From contig JBFGCT010000005.1 in NCBI GenBank assembly GCA_041581055.1, positions 1 through 50,177 on the forward strand: a DNA stretch of 50,177 nt, written 5' to 3'. This stretch comes from JBFGCT01 sp041581055. Lineage in GTDB: Bacteria > Actinomycetota > Acidimicrobiia > Acidimicrobiales > Ilumatobacteraceae. The notes under the pieces were generated by a model. The model was given only the letters and a program-made list of their open reading frames with translations, had not been told where the DNA came from and ran no database searches. How positions within the stretch are numbered: the first letter of the stretch is position 1; each line of letters opens with the position of its first letter. Shown in pieces: positions 42,775 to 50,177 of the stretch. The translations under genes were made by a program, and so were the position numbers.

Positions 42775-43503
42775 TCAGATGTGCCGCTCGAGGCGGCTCG
42801 CGATCGCGCCCATCAGCGCGTCGGACTGCTCGCTGACATAGAAGTGGCCGCCCGGGAACGTGAGCAACTCGAAGCCTCCGGCCGTCTGCTGCCGCCACTC
42901 CGTGATGTCGGCGCGAGGGATGCGGTCGTCGAGGCCGACACACGCCACGATGTCGGTCTCGATCGGGTCGTCGCCGAGCGGCCGGTACCGTTCGACGATG
43001 CGGTAGTCGGCGCGCAGGTAGGGCAGGACGAGCGCGAGGAGATCGCCGTTTTCGAGCACCTCGTCCGGCACCGCGCCGTGCCGTGATGACACGGCCTCGA
43101 CGAAGCCGTCGTCGTCGAGCGCCGTGATCGGATCCACCGCCCTCGGCACGGTCGGCGCCGGATGGGACGAGACGAACAGCGCCAGCGGGCTCGGCAGCCC
43201 GGCGCGGGCCGCGGCGCGTGCGAACTCGAACGCCACCAGCGCGCCGAGGCTGTGGCCGAAGACCGCGTACGGGGCCTGCGGGCGGAACTCGGCGATCAGC
43301 GCGCCGATCAGCGACTCCATCGTGTCGTGCGCCGGCTCTCGGATGCGGCTGGCGCGTCCGGGGAGGATCATCGCGTTCACCTCGAGCGAACGGGGCGCCG
43401 CCGGCCCCCATCGCACATACTCGGCCGGGGAGCCGCCGGCGTGGGGAAAGCAGTACAGGCGGGCGCCGGCGTCGGGGCGTGGCTCGCCGCTCACGGTCCA
43501 CAC
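42775..43503 (-). CDS. Type II thioesterase (alpha/beta hydrolase)
   Basis: A 242-residue protein with LYCFPHAGGSPAEYVRWG at the oxyanion site, the nucleophile Ser in VFGHSLGALVAFEFA near residue 90, and GGHFYVSEQ with the catalytic His near the end. Such enzymes remove acyl groups from carrier proteins in polyketide/peptide synthesis. No carrier protein, PKS or NRPS is nearby, which makes its position odd. GTG 43503 starts 3 nt after the stop of the 25-codon frame, so it belongs to the TIR/MoxR operon by position. Confidence 0.88.
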   Translation of the reverse strand: MWTVSGEPRPDAGARLYCFPHAGGSPAEYVRWGPAAPRSLEVNAMILPGRASRIREPAHDTMESLIGALIAEFRPQAPYAVFGHSLGALVAFEFARAAARAGLPSPLALFVSSHPAPTVPRAVDPITALDDDGFVEAVSSRHGAVPDEVLENGDLLALVLPYLRADYRIVERYRPLGDDPIETDIVACVGLDDRIPRADITEWRQQTAGGFELLTFPGGHFYVSEQSDALMGAIASRLERHI

Positions 43504-43506
43504 GAT

Positions 43507-43584
43507 TCAGTACCTGAGTCCGGGGTCGTAGTGGGACTGCATCGCCGGCAAGGAGGCGCCGCGGTAGTCGGTCCGGCTGCTCAT
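43507..43584 (-). CDS. 25-residue coupled ORF of unknown function
   Basis: It begins MSSRTDYRGAS and ends HYDPGLRY. The ATG (43584) overlaps the stop of the TIR-MBL gene (ATGA), and GAGGG lies 7 nt upstream. The stop is 3 nt before the thioesterase start, so it fills the gap exactly. It has no hydrophobic or toxin-like character. It may be a real small protein or the remnant of a gene fused or lost here. Confidence 0.4.
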   Translation of the reverse strand: MSSRTDYRGASLPAMQSHYDPGLRY

Positions 43585-44897
43585 CGCGGGCCCTCGCGGG
43601 GGGCGATGTCGGACGGACTCGTTCTGGCGCCCGGCCGGACGACCAGGTCGGCCCGGATGCCGCCGCGGTCGGCGGCCGGGTACACGGCGTCGTAGCCGTA
43701 CCGCTCCTGCAGGGCGGGGTCGTCCCACATATCGTTGGTCTCGGTGCGATAGTTGAAGACGAGCGTGGGGCGGGCGTCGGGGCTCGCTCGCCCGTACTCG
43801 ATGATCCGGGCGATCGTCTCAGCATCCGGATGGCGGAACCGAGACCCGTCGGTCGAGATGAGGTAGCGATCGGCAGCGACGACCGCGAGCAGCTCCCGGG
43901 AGAGGTTGCCGCGACTGCCGTTGTGGGGGACGACGAAGGCATCCAGCCGCAGCCGATCGACGCCGCGCTCGTCGAGCAGCCGCCGCACGGAGCGTTCGAG
44001 CGTGGACGCATGCGCATCGCCGCCGACGAGCGTGGAGCGGCCCTCGAATTCGATGAGGAATGCCATGCTCGACCGGTTGGCTACGGACGTGTCCGATCTG
44101 AACGGAGCGGCCGCGAGCGGCGGAACGTCGGTCGACGTTTCCAAGGGCATGCCCCGCGACGGTGCCGCTGCCACGCTGTCGGCGAGCGTCCGGGCGATCG
44201 AGACGAATGCCGCTTCCCGCTCTCCAGGGTCGAGGTCCGACAATGGCCGGCCGGGATCATGGGCGGCCTGGATCTCGACGAGCTGGCTCTTCTCCCACGC
44301 CGCCGGGCGGACGACGACCCAGGAGAGCTGGAGCTTGCGACGTTCCAGTCGATCCCTCAGCGCGGGCAGCTCGACCTCGACGGCGTAGCCGGAGGCGAGG
44401 TAGTCGGCGCTGACCAGCACGAGCGCCGCGACCGCCTTGTCCATCGCGGACTCGATCTCCTCGCTCCACTTGATGCCGGGGTCGATTGCGCGGTCGATGA
44501 AGGGGTCGAGCCCCCCGGCCGACATGTGTCTCGCCAGCTGTTCTGCCCAGTCCTGGTCCGTGTGTGCGTAGCTGACGAACACGTCGGGACGTGGCGCGCG
44601 GGACGTCTCCGGAGCCGGTTCCGCGTCGGGTTCCTCGCGTTCGGCGGGCGGCTCCTCGTCGGAGGCCTGGTAGCTCGGGTCGAACTTCTCCGTCTCGTCG
44701 TCCCACCGCGTCGACAGCCGTTCGAGGTCCTTCTCCTCCGGCGACAGCACCGTGACCCGCAGCCCGCCAGGGAGTTCGAGGGTGGGGAGCGGGCCCGAGG
44801 AGGGCACGACCACGGCGCGGCCGTACCAGCTCAGGTTCCAGGGCAGCTCGCGACCGATGAGGATGTCGGCGAGGTGGGCCGCCTGACGAACGCTCAC
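43581..44897 (-). CDS. C-terminal half of an MBL-fold protein with an inserted TIR domain
   Basis: A 438-residue protein in four parts. Residues 1-66 (RELPWNLSWYGRAVVVPSSG, GGLRVTVLSP) are the middle of an MBL fold. Residues 67-102 form an acidic Pro/Glu linker. Residues 103 to about 245 are a TIR domain: DVFVSYAHTDQDWAEQLARH, LVLVSADYLASGYAVEVELP, with Glu176 the best catalytic candidate. Residues about 268-410 resume the MBL fold: SVANRSSMAFLIEFEG, LVGGDAHAST, AFVVPHNGSRGN, and LISTDGSRFRHPDAE. The MBL N-terminal half, with the metal motif, is in the preceding gene. The GTG start overlaps that gene's stop (GTGA). TIR domains often cleave NAD+ in immunity. As annotated, neither MBL half is complete alone. 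Confidence 0.8.
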   Translation of the reverse strand: MSVRQAAHLADILIGRELPWNLSWYGRAVVVPSSGPLPTLELPGGLRVTVLSPEEKDLERLSTRWDDETEKFDPSYQASDEEPPAEREEPDAEPAPETSRAPRPDVFVSYAHTDQDWAEQLARHMSAGGLDPFIDRAIDPGIKWSEEIESAMDKAVAALVLVSADYLASGYAVEVELPALRDRLERRKLQLSWVVVRPAAWEKSQLVEIQAAHDPGRPLSDLDPGEREAAFVSIARTLADSVAAAPSRGMPLETSTDVPPLAAAPFRSDTSVANRSSMAFLIEFEGRSTLVGGDAHASTLERSVRRLLDERGVDRLRLDAFVVPHNGSRGNLSRELLAVVAADRYLISTDGSRFRHPDAETIARIIEYGRASPDARPTLVFNYRTETNDMWDDPALQERYGYDAVYPAADRGGIRADLVVRPGARTSPSDIAPREGPR

Positions 44898-46057
44898 AGC
44901 CGATCCTTCCCGTCGCGGCCGGTGTCGAGGTGGTCACGCCCGTTGAACCAGATGTCGCCGACGACGTCCTGCGCGGGCGCTTCGAGGAACGGGGCAGCGC
45001 CGCCGATGGCGTTGTCGTCGATGTGCGTCAACACGAGCAACTCGAGGCGATCCACGGCGCGTCGCTCGAGATCGCTCGCGAGGTCGCGCTGACGGCTCGA
45101 CGGCCCGGTGTCGATGAGCACGTGGTGCTGGTCGTCGTGGTCGCCGTAGGTGATCAGGACGCTCGTGCCGAACCCCGCCGGCAGCAACTCGACCGAGAAG
45201 ACGTGCTGCTCCGTCGGCGCTTCCAGCTCGTACTCGGCCCCGGACTCGGTGACCAGCGTCACCACCCCGTGGCCGACGTCGAGGCTCGTCGGAGCGCGTG
45301 CTTCGACGGACCAGGCCTGGTCCCCAGCTCGGACCTCCAGCATCTTGGCCCTGGTGTCCGGCACATCGATGGCGATCGTCGCATCGTCCGGCGCCACGTT
45401 GATTCGGAGTTCGGCGCCGCGTCGATCGATCAGCAGCGTCGCCGACGGCAGCAGGTCGACGAGGTCGGCGATGTCGCCGGATCCGACGTCCTGCTCGACC
45501 GCCGCGCCGCGGGACGCCGCGACCTCGGCGAGCTGGCGGCCGGAATCCGTTCGTTTCAGATCGCTCGGAAGGGCGGGCCACGCGCGCGCCAGCCATTCGT
45601 CGAGGCCGTCACGACCGGCGCGCAACGAGTCGAGGATCGCCTCGGCGCGGGACTGGATCGTCGTCCCGTCGCCGACGACCCCCGCCCACGCCAGCTCGTC
45701 CTCGAGCCGAAGCACGCCCGGCAAGTGGGCGTGCGTCGCGATGATCTCGTCGCGCGCCTCGTCGACCAGCTCCGGAAGCCGTTGGTGCAGATCGCGCAAA
45801 CGGTCTCGCAGGACGTGCGTGGCAGCGGGCGTGAACGTGATCACCGGACCGCGCGATGCGACGAGCTCGCTGAACCAGAGCTCCTGCTCCACGCTCACGT
45901 CGGCGTCGGGCACGCACCGGCGTCGCAGCCGGCGGAGCAGCTCGGGCTCGACGCGGCACGCCGGCGACGCGAGCGTCGCGAGGCGGACCAGCGGGCTGTC
46001 GTCGCCGTGCAGGGCGACGAGGGCCTCGGCCTCGGCGATCAGGGCGAGATCAGTCAT
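44894..46057 (-). CDS. Effector-associated protein ending in the N-terminal half of an MBL fold
   Basis: A 387-residue protein. Residues 1-160 are helical (CRVEPELLRRLRRRCVP, EQELWFSELVASRGPVITF). Residues about 200-280 are beta-rich. From 285 an MBL fold starts: FSVELLPAGFGTSVLITYGD, HHVLIDTGPSS, LELLVLTHIDDNAIGG. The usual THxDxDH ligand motif reads THIDDNA at 344-350, so the last two ligands are Asn and Ala. The frame ends at residue 387, just after IWFNGRDHL, where relatives continue without a break. The continuation is encoded by the next gene at -1. The ATG lies within the last 8 bp of the vWA gene. The N-terminal domains are not recognised by name. Confidence 0.78.
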   Translation of the reverse strand: MTDLALIAEAEALVALHGDDSPLVRLATLASPACRVEPELLRRLRRRCVPDADVSVEQELWFSELVASRGPVITFTPAATHVLRDRLRDLHQRLPELVDEARDEIIATHAHLPGVLRLEDELAWAGVVGDGTTIQSRAEAILDSLRAGRDGLDEWLARAWPALPSDLKRTDSGRQLAEVAASRGAAVEQDVGSGDIADLVDLLPSATLLIDRRGAELRINVAPDDATIAIDVPDTRAKMLEVRAGDQAWSVEARAPTSLDVGHGVVTLVTESGAEYELEAPTEQHVFSVELLPAGFGTSVLITYGDHDDQHHVLIDTGPSSRQRDLASDLERRAVDRLELLVLTHIDDNAIGGAAPFLEAPAQDVVGDIWFNGRDHLDTGRDGKDRL

Positions 46058-46979
46058 CCAGGATCCTCGCGAGATCGGCGGCGCGCCTCCGACCGGCCGC
46101 GCGGTCCCAGACGAGCACGTCGCAGCGTCGCTGGAGCTCGGCGGGGACGCGGTCGAGCCGGACCGGCGCGAACACGACAACCCGGCAGCCCCGGGCGCGC
46201 CAATCCAGGGTGTTCCGCAGCCATCCGCTGATCGCCTCGGCGCGCATCGGGAAGCCGCACCCGAGGTCGGTGAGCGCGAGCACGGGTTGACCGGGGTTCG
46301 GCGCCGTGAACGGCTTCCACGACCGCCGGCGGCGGTCCGGCCCGGCGCCCAGGGCGGGATCGCTGTCGAAGTAGGAGACGATCGCGGACCCGCCGACGAC
46401 ACGATGCAGCCGGTCGGCGAGGTGTCGCTGGTCGGCGCTGAAGGGCTCCATGGTCTCGCCGACGTCGACCAGGACGTGCAACCCGTTGGTCAGCGCCGGC
46501 ACCGACCGGCGGGGGATGTCGACGAGCGGTTCGGCCCTCGACAGGCGCTCGACGAGTCGCGCAACGTCCGGATGATCGCTCGGCGTCGTGACCGAGCCGG
46601 CCGCCCGGAGCAGGTCGTCACCGAGCCGATCCCCGAACAGGCTGTCGAACGGCGCCTCCACCGTTGCCGGCGTCCCGATCGTCGCCAGCGGGTCTGGCAG
46701 GGCTGAGGGCGCCGAGCGCTCCCGCTGGCGCACCGGTTCCAGGTGCCGGACGGTGCTCGTGAGGTCGGCGATCGACAGGAACGCCGGGCCGTCGTCCGGG
46801 CCTCCGTCGTCGGGCTCGGGCGCTTCGGCTGGCGGCGGGGGCTTCACGCTCTCGGTCGACGACACCGTCGCCCGCTCGAGCCCGCAGAGCTCGAGCACGA
46901 GCTCGGCGGCCCGATCGCGCGGCTTGAGCGCATGGGCCGCCTTCAGGGCGTCGGCGAGACCGATCGCGGCCGGCTTCAT
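46050..46979 (-). CDS. vWA-like protein with an atypical MIDAS motif
   Basis: A 309-residue protein. The helical N-terminus (residues 1-40) is followed by a Pro/Asp-rich linker. The second half resembles a von Willebrand A domain of MoxR operons: TNGLHVLVDVGETMEPF at 164-180, with Asp172, Gly174 and Thr176 where DxSxS is expected, then SAIVSYFDSDP, VLALTDLGCGFP near 233-244, and RVVVFAPVRLDRVP. The MIDAS is degenerate, so metal binding is uncertain. ATGA overlap with the MoxR stop and 8-bp overlap with the next gene show tight coupling. vWA proteins next to MoxR usually act as adaptors. Confidence 0.75.
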   Translation of the reverse strand: MKPAAIGLADALKAAHALKPRDRAAELVLELCGLERATVSSTESVKPPPPAEAPEPDDGGPDDGPAFLSIADLTSTVRHLEPVRQRERSAPSALPDPLATIGTPATVEAPFDSLFGDRLGDDLLRAAGSVTTPSDHPDVARLVERLSRAEPLVDIPRRSVPALTNGLHVLVDVGETMEPFSADQRHLADRLHRVVGGSAIVSYFDSDPALGAGPDRRRRSWKPFTAPNPGQPVLALTDLGCGFPMRAEAISGWLRNTLDWRARGCRVVVFAPVRLDRVPAELQRRCDVLVWDRAAGRRRAADLARILDD

Positions 46980-48019
46980 CGCGACCCGATGTTCGCCGAC
47001 TTCACGAGCGCGACCTGCTCGATCAGCCGCCACCTCGCGTCGGCGGAGTCGGGGGTGATGCCTCGGTGGCGGCAGGCCCGGAACGCGTCGAGGAACTCGG
47101 CGGTGCTGGGTTTGTGGACCCCGGCGACCGCACCCTTGCGGAGCTCGTCGACGCGCGCCGCGATCTTCGTCGCCAACCGCTCGTCCTTGCGCCGGAACTC
47201 GCCGCCGCCGTGGTCGAAGTGGGTCCGTGCGATCTCGACGAGCTGTGCTGGGTCGGGATGTCTGAGTTGGAACGTGATGCAACGACGGACGAACGCCGGC
47301 GGCAGCTCGCGCTCCTCGTTCGTCGTGACGACGAAGAGGACCGGCGCGATCTCGATCTTGGAGGGCACGTCGGCGATGCGTTTCGGCGTGGTCGGCCTGA
47401 TCGGATCGGGGAGGTACGGCACGGGGATCTCGTTCGCCCCGAGCGTCACCAGCAGCCCGTTCGGCAGATCGGGATGCGCCTTGTCGATCTCGTCGATCAG
47501 GACGACGGCCCGGTCGGGTCGGCGATCGCCGTTGTCGGCCGCTCCAGGCTCGGGCGCTCCGCTCAGCTTTGCCGCATCGAGCGCCGACGTGCGGTTGAGC
47601 GCCCACCAGATCACGCCGGGCCGGAGGTAGTGCCGCTCGTCCTCGGCGCCGGCGGCCTGCGCATCGGACAGCCGCTTCACGGCGTCGAACCTCCACAGCA
47701 GATCGTTGGAGGTCGACGTCGACGTCACGACCTGGTCGTAGAACCGCCATCCGAGAACGCGGGCGACGTACGGCGCGAGCGACGACTTCCCCGTGCCTGG
47801 ATCACCCCGTAGGAGCAGCGGGCGACCCGTCGTCAGCGCCACCTCGACGGCGAGGTGTAGCTCGGGCATCATGCGGTACACGGCCCCCGCACGGGAATCG
47901 GGATGGGCGACCACGTCGCGCTCGTGCTGCGGCCGCTGCGGCGCGGTGCGCAGCGGGAAGAGCGGATCGAAGGACAACTCGTCCTCTTGCACGGACGGCT
48001 CCTTGCTTGGTGCGCTCAT
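46976..48019 (-). CDS. MoxR-family AAA+ ATPase
   Basis: A 347-residue protein. Walker A GDPGTGKSS is at 72-80, Walker B VVLIDEIDKAHPDLPNGLL at 172-190, sensor 1 in LFVVTTNEERELPPAFVRRC near 228-247, with the Arg finger region following. MoxR ATPases remodel partner proteins, often with a vWA adaptor encoded next to them as here. The N-terminal 45 residues form a charged tail. ATG 48019 overlaps the stop of the upstream TIR gene (ATGA), and the stop overlaps the vWA start (ATGA). Confidence 0.9.
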   Translation of the reverse strand: MSAPSKEPSVQEDELSFDPLFPLRTAPQRPQHERDVVAHPDSRAGAVYRMMPELHLAVEVALTTGRPLLLRGDPGTGKSSLAPYVARVLGWRFYDQVVTSTSTSNDLLWRFDAVKRLSDAQAAGAEDERHYLRPGVIWWALNRTSALDAAKLSGAPEPGAADNGDRRPDRAVVLIDEIDKAHPDLPNGLLVTLGANEIPVPYLPDPIRPTTPKRIADVPSKIEIAPVLFVVTTNEERELPPAFVRRCITFQLRHPDPAQLVEIARTHFDHGGGEFRRKDERLATKIAARVDELRKGAVAGVHKPSTAEFLDAFRACRHRGITPDSADARWRLIEQVALVKSANIGSR

Positions 48020-49350
48020 TGAGATACCCCCTGTTCGACGTAGATCCTGAGTTTCGTGCGCAGCTTGCGGCCGGCGCGCTCCCGGCTCGGCTGGAGTCCC
48101 GGACGGAGCACCGTGACGGGACGGGTCCAGTCGCGGAGCTTCTTCTCCGGGGCACTCCCCGCCGCGACGATGAACGTCACGGGCGAGAAGTCGGCCGTCA
48201 GTTTGGCGAGCACGTCCGGTCTCGCCGATCCCGGGCCCAGGAGCACCAGGATCGGATCGCCGGCGTCGACCTCTTCCCGCAGTTCGTCCACGTACCAACC
48301 TTGCGCTTCGAGCGCTCGCTCCACCTCGGCCGCCACCTGGTCGACCGTCCCGTCGAGCACGTCGGTCGTCTTGACGATGCGGTCGGGCCGGATCTTGTTG
48401 CAGTACGCGCGCAGCACGTAGTCGTGAAGCGTGACCATCTCGGTCGCGTCGACGGCGATGACGGCGCCTGGCTGCGCGGCGTGGAAGAGCCGGCTGGCCG
48501 GCGCCGGCTCGACCCAGATGGGGGCGACCGAGCTCTTGATCGCGGCCCGCTTGGGCGCCTCCGATCCGCCCGCGTGATTGACCAGGTCGAGAATCTGGTC
48601 GCCGGTGGCGACGAACGCCTGCCGAGCGAGCGCGAGGTATGGGTCCGTCGCGGCGAGCCCGAGCTCGCGCTCGTCTTGAGAGATGGCGAGCGCGTCGAAC
48701 ATTTGTCGGAGCGTGTCGGCCCTCAGCTCCGACCGACCCGGAGCGACGGCCGTCAGTTGCTCCGCCAGCTCCTCGATCCATCGATCGATCGGTGACAGCG
48801 TCTCGGCGCTGGCGAGCGGATTCGGAGGGATGCGGGCGAGCGATGCGATGGTCTCCTCGACGGCGCGGTCGAGTTCGGCGTCGCTGGGGTCGTCGACCTT
48901 GACCCACTGGATCTGGTCGAGCCCGAGCGGCTCGAAGCCGCGTGCGGCGAGGTCGGCGTCGGAGACGCCCAGAATGACCGGGACCACGACCACGCGGCGG
49001 TCCGCGAACGCCCGCCACGTGAGGATGGTGGCCTCCTTGAGCACCCACTTCGACTCGATCGATTCCGGGCTGAGCAGGATGACCCCGCCAGCCGACGTCC
49101 CGAGCGCCTCGTGGAGCCCGGTCCGCCACAGATCGCCGCCGCGAAGGTCGCGCCGATCCAGGTAGGCGTGGAGCTTCGGCTCGCCCGCGCGTCGGCCGCC
49201 GTCGCCGAGACGGTGCACCAGCTTCGTGCGCAACGCACGAGCGAAGGTGAGCCGCGCCTGGCGAGCCGCGACCTCGTCGGCGGACAGTCCGGCCGGCGGC
49301 GCCGTCTCGCCGTCCTTGCAGGAGTGGCTGATGAAGATCGTCGGGCTCAT
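48016..49350 (-). CDS. TIR-domain protein, first gene of the MoxR/vWA operon
   Basis: A 444-residue protein. The N-terminal TIR domain (1 to about 150) has IFISHSCKDGE, YLDRRDLRGGDLW, and LLSPESIESKWVLKEA, with Glu106 at the catalytic position of the SxxxxxSxWxxxE motif. This suggests NADase activity or NAD-derived signalling. Residues about 165-300 are helical (DRWIEELAEQLTAVAPG). Residues 300-444 form an alpha/beta domain (GAVIAVDATEMVTLHDYVLR, DPILVLLGPGSARP, FIVAAGSAPE) that I cannot name. A 120-bp gap separates it from the sortase, so the operon promoter should lie there; no clear -10/-35 was found. Confidence 0.87.
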   Translation of the reverse strand: MSPTIFISHSCKDGETAPPAGLSADEVAARQARLTFARALRTKLVHRLGDGGRRAGEPKLHAYLDRRDLRGGDLWRTGLHEALGTSAGGVILLSPESIESKWVLKEATILTWRAFADRRVVVVPVILGVSDADLAARGFEPLGLDQIQWVKVDDPSDAELDRAVEETIASLARIPPNPLASAETLSPIDRWIEELAEQLTAVAPGRSELRADTLRQMFDALAISQDERELGLAATDPYLALARQAFVATGDQILDLVNHAGGSEAPKRAAIKSSVAPIWVEPAPASRLFHAAQPGAVIAVDATEMVTLHDYVLRAYCNKIRPDRIVKTTDVLDGTVDQVAAEVERALEAQGWYVDELREEVDAGDPILVLLGPGSARPDVLAKLTADFSPVTFIVAAGSAPEKKLRDWTRPVTVLRPGLQPSRERAGRKLRTKLRIYVEQGVSQ

Positions 49351-49472
49351 CGTCCCGCCGTGTGGTCGGACTCGGGTGAACGAATGACCCCCATCTTCCC
49401 CGCGAGGTTCACGTGGTCACCGTACCTGGTCGCGCTGGCGGCGTCCCCCAGAGGGGCCCGACGCGCCGACCG

Positions 49473-50177
49473 CTAGCCGAGCGGCGCGGCGTAGACGACG
49501 ATATTCGACTTGAAGCTGCGGAGCTCGGGGTTGAAATCTCCTCCGCAGGTGATCAAGACCAACTCTTCGTCCCCGGTGTTCCGCCAAATCCGGGAGCGCG
49601 GGAGTTCGAGCTTGCCGTACATCGTCCGTTCGGTGACGACGTAGTTACGCGTCGTGCCGTCGTCGAGGGCGACCTCGACCTGGTCGCCCGGTTCGACGGC
49701 GCCGAGTCGGGCGAACGGCCCCTTCGAACCCCGCCAGTTGACGTGCGCCGCGAGCACGGTGGCGCCGGGGCGCCCGGCGGTGGCGCCGTACTTGTACCAG
49801 CCGATCTCGGTCTCGTCGGGGATCTCGAGTTGGCCGTTGTCCTCGAGGCCGACGCTGCGCACCGGGTAGCGGGAGACGTCGACCGTCTCGATCTGCAGGC
49901 CGACCGGTTCGGGCCGGCGTTCGACCGCCTCCGGCGCCGCGGGTGTCGTGGGCGCGGGCTCGGCGACGTCCGTCGCCCGTGCTTCCGGTTCGGGCACGGG
50001 CTCGGGCGGACGGGTCGTGACGACCAGGGGCGCCGTCGCCGGGACGGTCGCGGCCACAGCGTCCTCGACGTGCAGCACCGGCCCGCCACCGGCGCCGCCA
50101 CCCCGGCCGGCGCGGGCACCGGCCAGTGCCAGCACGCCCGCGCCGACGAGGGCGACGACGGCGATGGCGGTCAGCGC
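49473..50177 (-). CDS. Class F-like sortase, N-terminus off the window
   Basis: At least 234 residues. The frame is open to the window edge and begins inside a hydrophobic N-terminal helix (IAVVALVGAGVLALAG), so the start lies outside. A long Pro/Glu/Ala linker follows, then the sortase fold with ATVLAAHVNWRG (catalytic His), LVLITCGGDFNP (catalytic Cys) and ELRSFKSNIVVYA (Arg). The ITCGG context and actinobacterial setting fit class F. It would act outside the membrane, attaching or trimming surface proteins; its targets are not evident here. Confidence 0.85.
   Translation of the reverse strand, partial: ALTAIAVVALVGAGVLALAGARAGRGGGAGGGPVLHVEDAVAATVPATAPLVVTTRPPEPVPEPEARATDVAEPAPTTPAAPEAVERRPEPVGLQIETVDVSRYPVRSVGLEDNGQLEIPDETEIGWYKYGATAGRPGATVLAAHVNWRGSKGPFARLGAVEPGDQVEVALDDGTTRNYVVTERTMYGKLELPRSRIWRNTGDEELVLITCGGDFNPELRSFKSNIVVYAAPLG

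Noticed and set aside
42775..43503. Part of a polyketide or nonribosomal peptide cluster
   Set aside because: No carrier protein, ketosynthase, adenylation or condensation domain is present in the window.

Overview
The window is chromosomal DNA of a very GC-rich actinobacterium (about 70% GC by eye). A mycothiol-dependent (maleylpyruvate isomerase family) protein, paralogous DUF222/HNH '13E12-type' proteins, a DUF6328 protein, a class F-like sortase and many GTG starts point to Actinomycetota. The class Acidimicrobiia is my best guess, but that is inference. I see no rRNA, tRNA, CRISPR array, transposase or integrase.

Layout. 1-13.4 kb is mixed housekeeping and transport: a DUF222/HNH gene cut by the window edge, a mycothiol-type enzyme, a lipoprotein, an MFS protein, an ABC exporter, an aldehyde dehydrogenase, a DUF6328 membrane protein, an MscS channel, a LysR gene broken by an internal deletion, a transglutaminase-like protein, and a CPH-type (CopB) copper ATPase behind a CueR/MerR-type promoter. 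From 24.5 kb back to 13.5 kb nine minus-strand genes are packed end to end: ATP-grasp ligase, Fes-like esterase, a second ATP-grasp, a second esterase, a membrane PhoD phosphatase, a phosphoesterase with a membrane block inside its catalytic domain, then larE-larB-larC for the nickel-pincer cofactor. Two more ATP-grasp paralogues diverge from this run (24.9-27.4 kb). Between them sit three near-identical 60-bp hairpin repeats. A GCS2/YbdK-type carboxylate-amine ligase lies at 29.7-30.8 kb.

27.4-42.7 kb holds an unrecognised 400-residue protein, an alpha/beta hydrolase, a CBS-pair protein, a TPP enzyme of the acetolactate synthase type, a Cys-rich small protein, a TetR regulator, an orphan family-5 solute-binding lipoprotein, a second DUF222/HNH gene, a peptidoglycan-binding lipoprotein, an ABC-2 transporter pair, and a divergent histidine kinase/response regulator pair likely to control it.

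42.8-49.4 kb is the most unusual part. It is a tightly coupled minus-strand operon: TIR protein, MoxR AAA+ ATPase, vWA-like protein, a protein ending in the first half of a metallo-beta-lactamase (MBL) fold, a protein carrying the second half of that fold with a TIR domain inserted in it, a 25-codon ORF, and a type II thioesterase. I read it as a variant vWA-MoxR conflict (immunity) system. A class F-like sortase cut by the right edge follows.

A recurring pattern is a -10-like hexamer (such as TATGAT, TACGGT, CAGACT) only 6-7 nt before the start codon. It implies leaderless mRNAs for about a dozen genes and was used here to choose starts.
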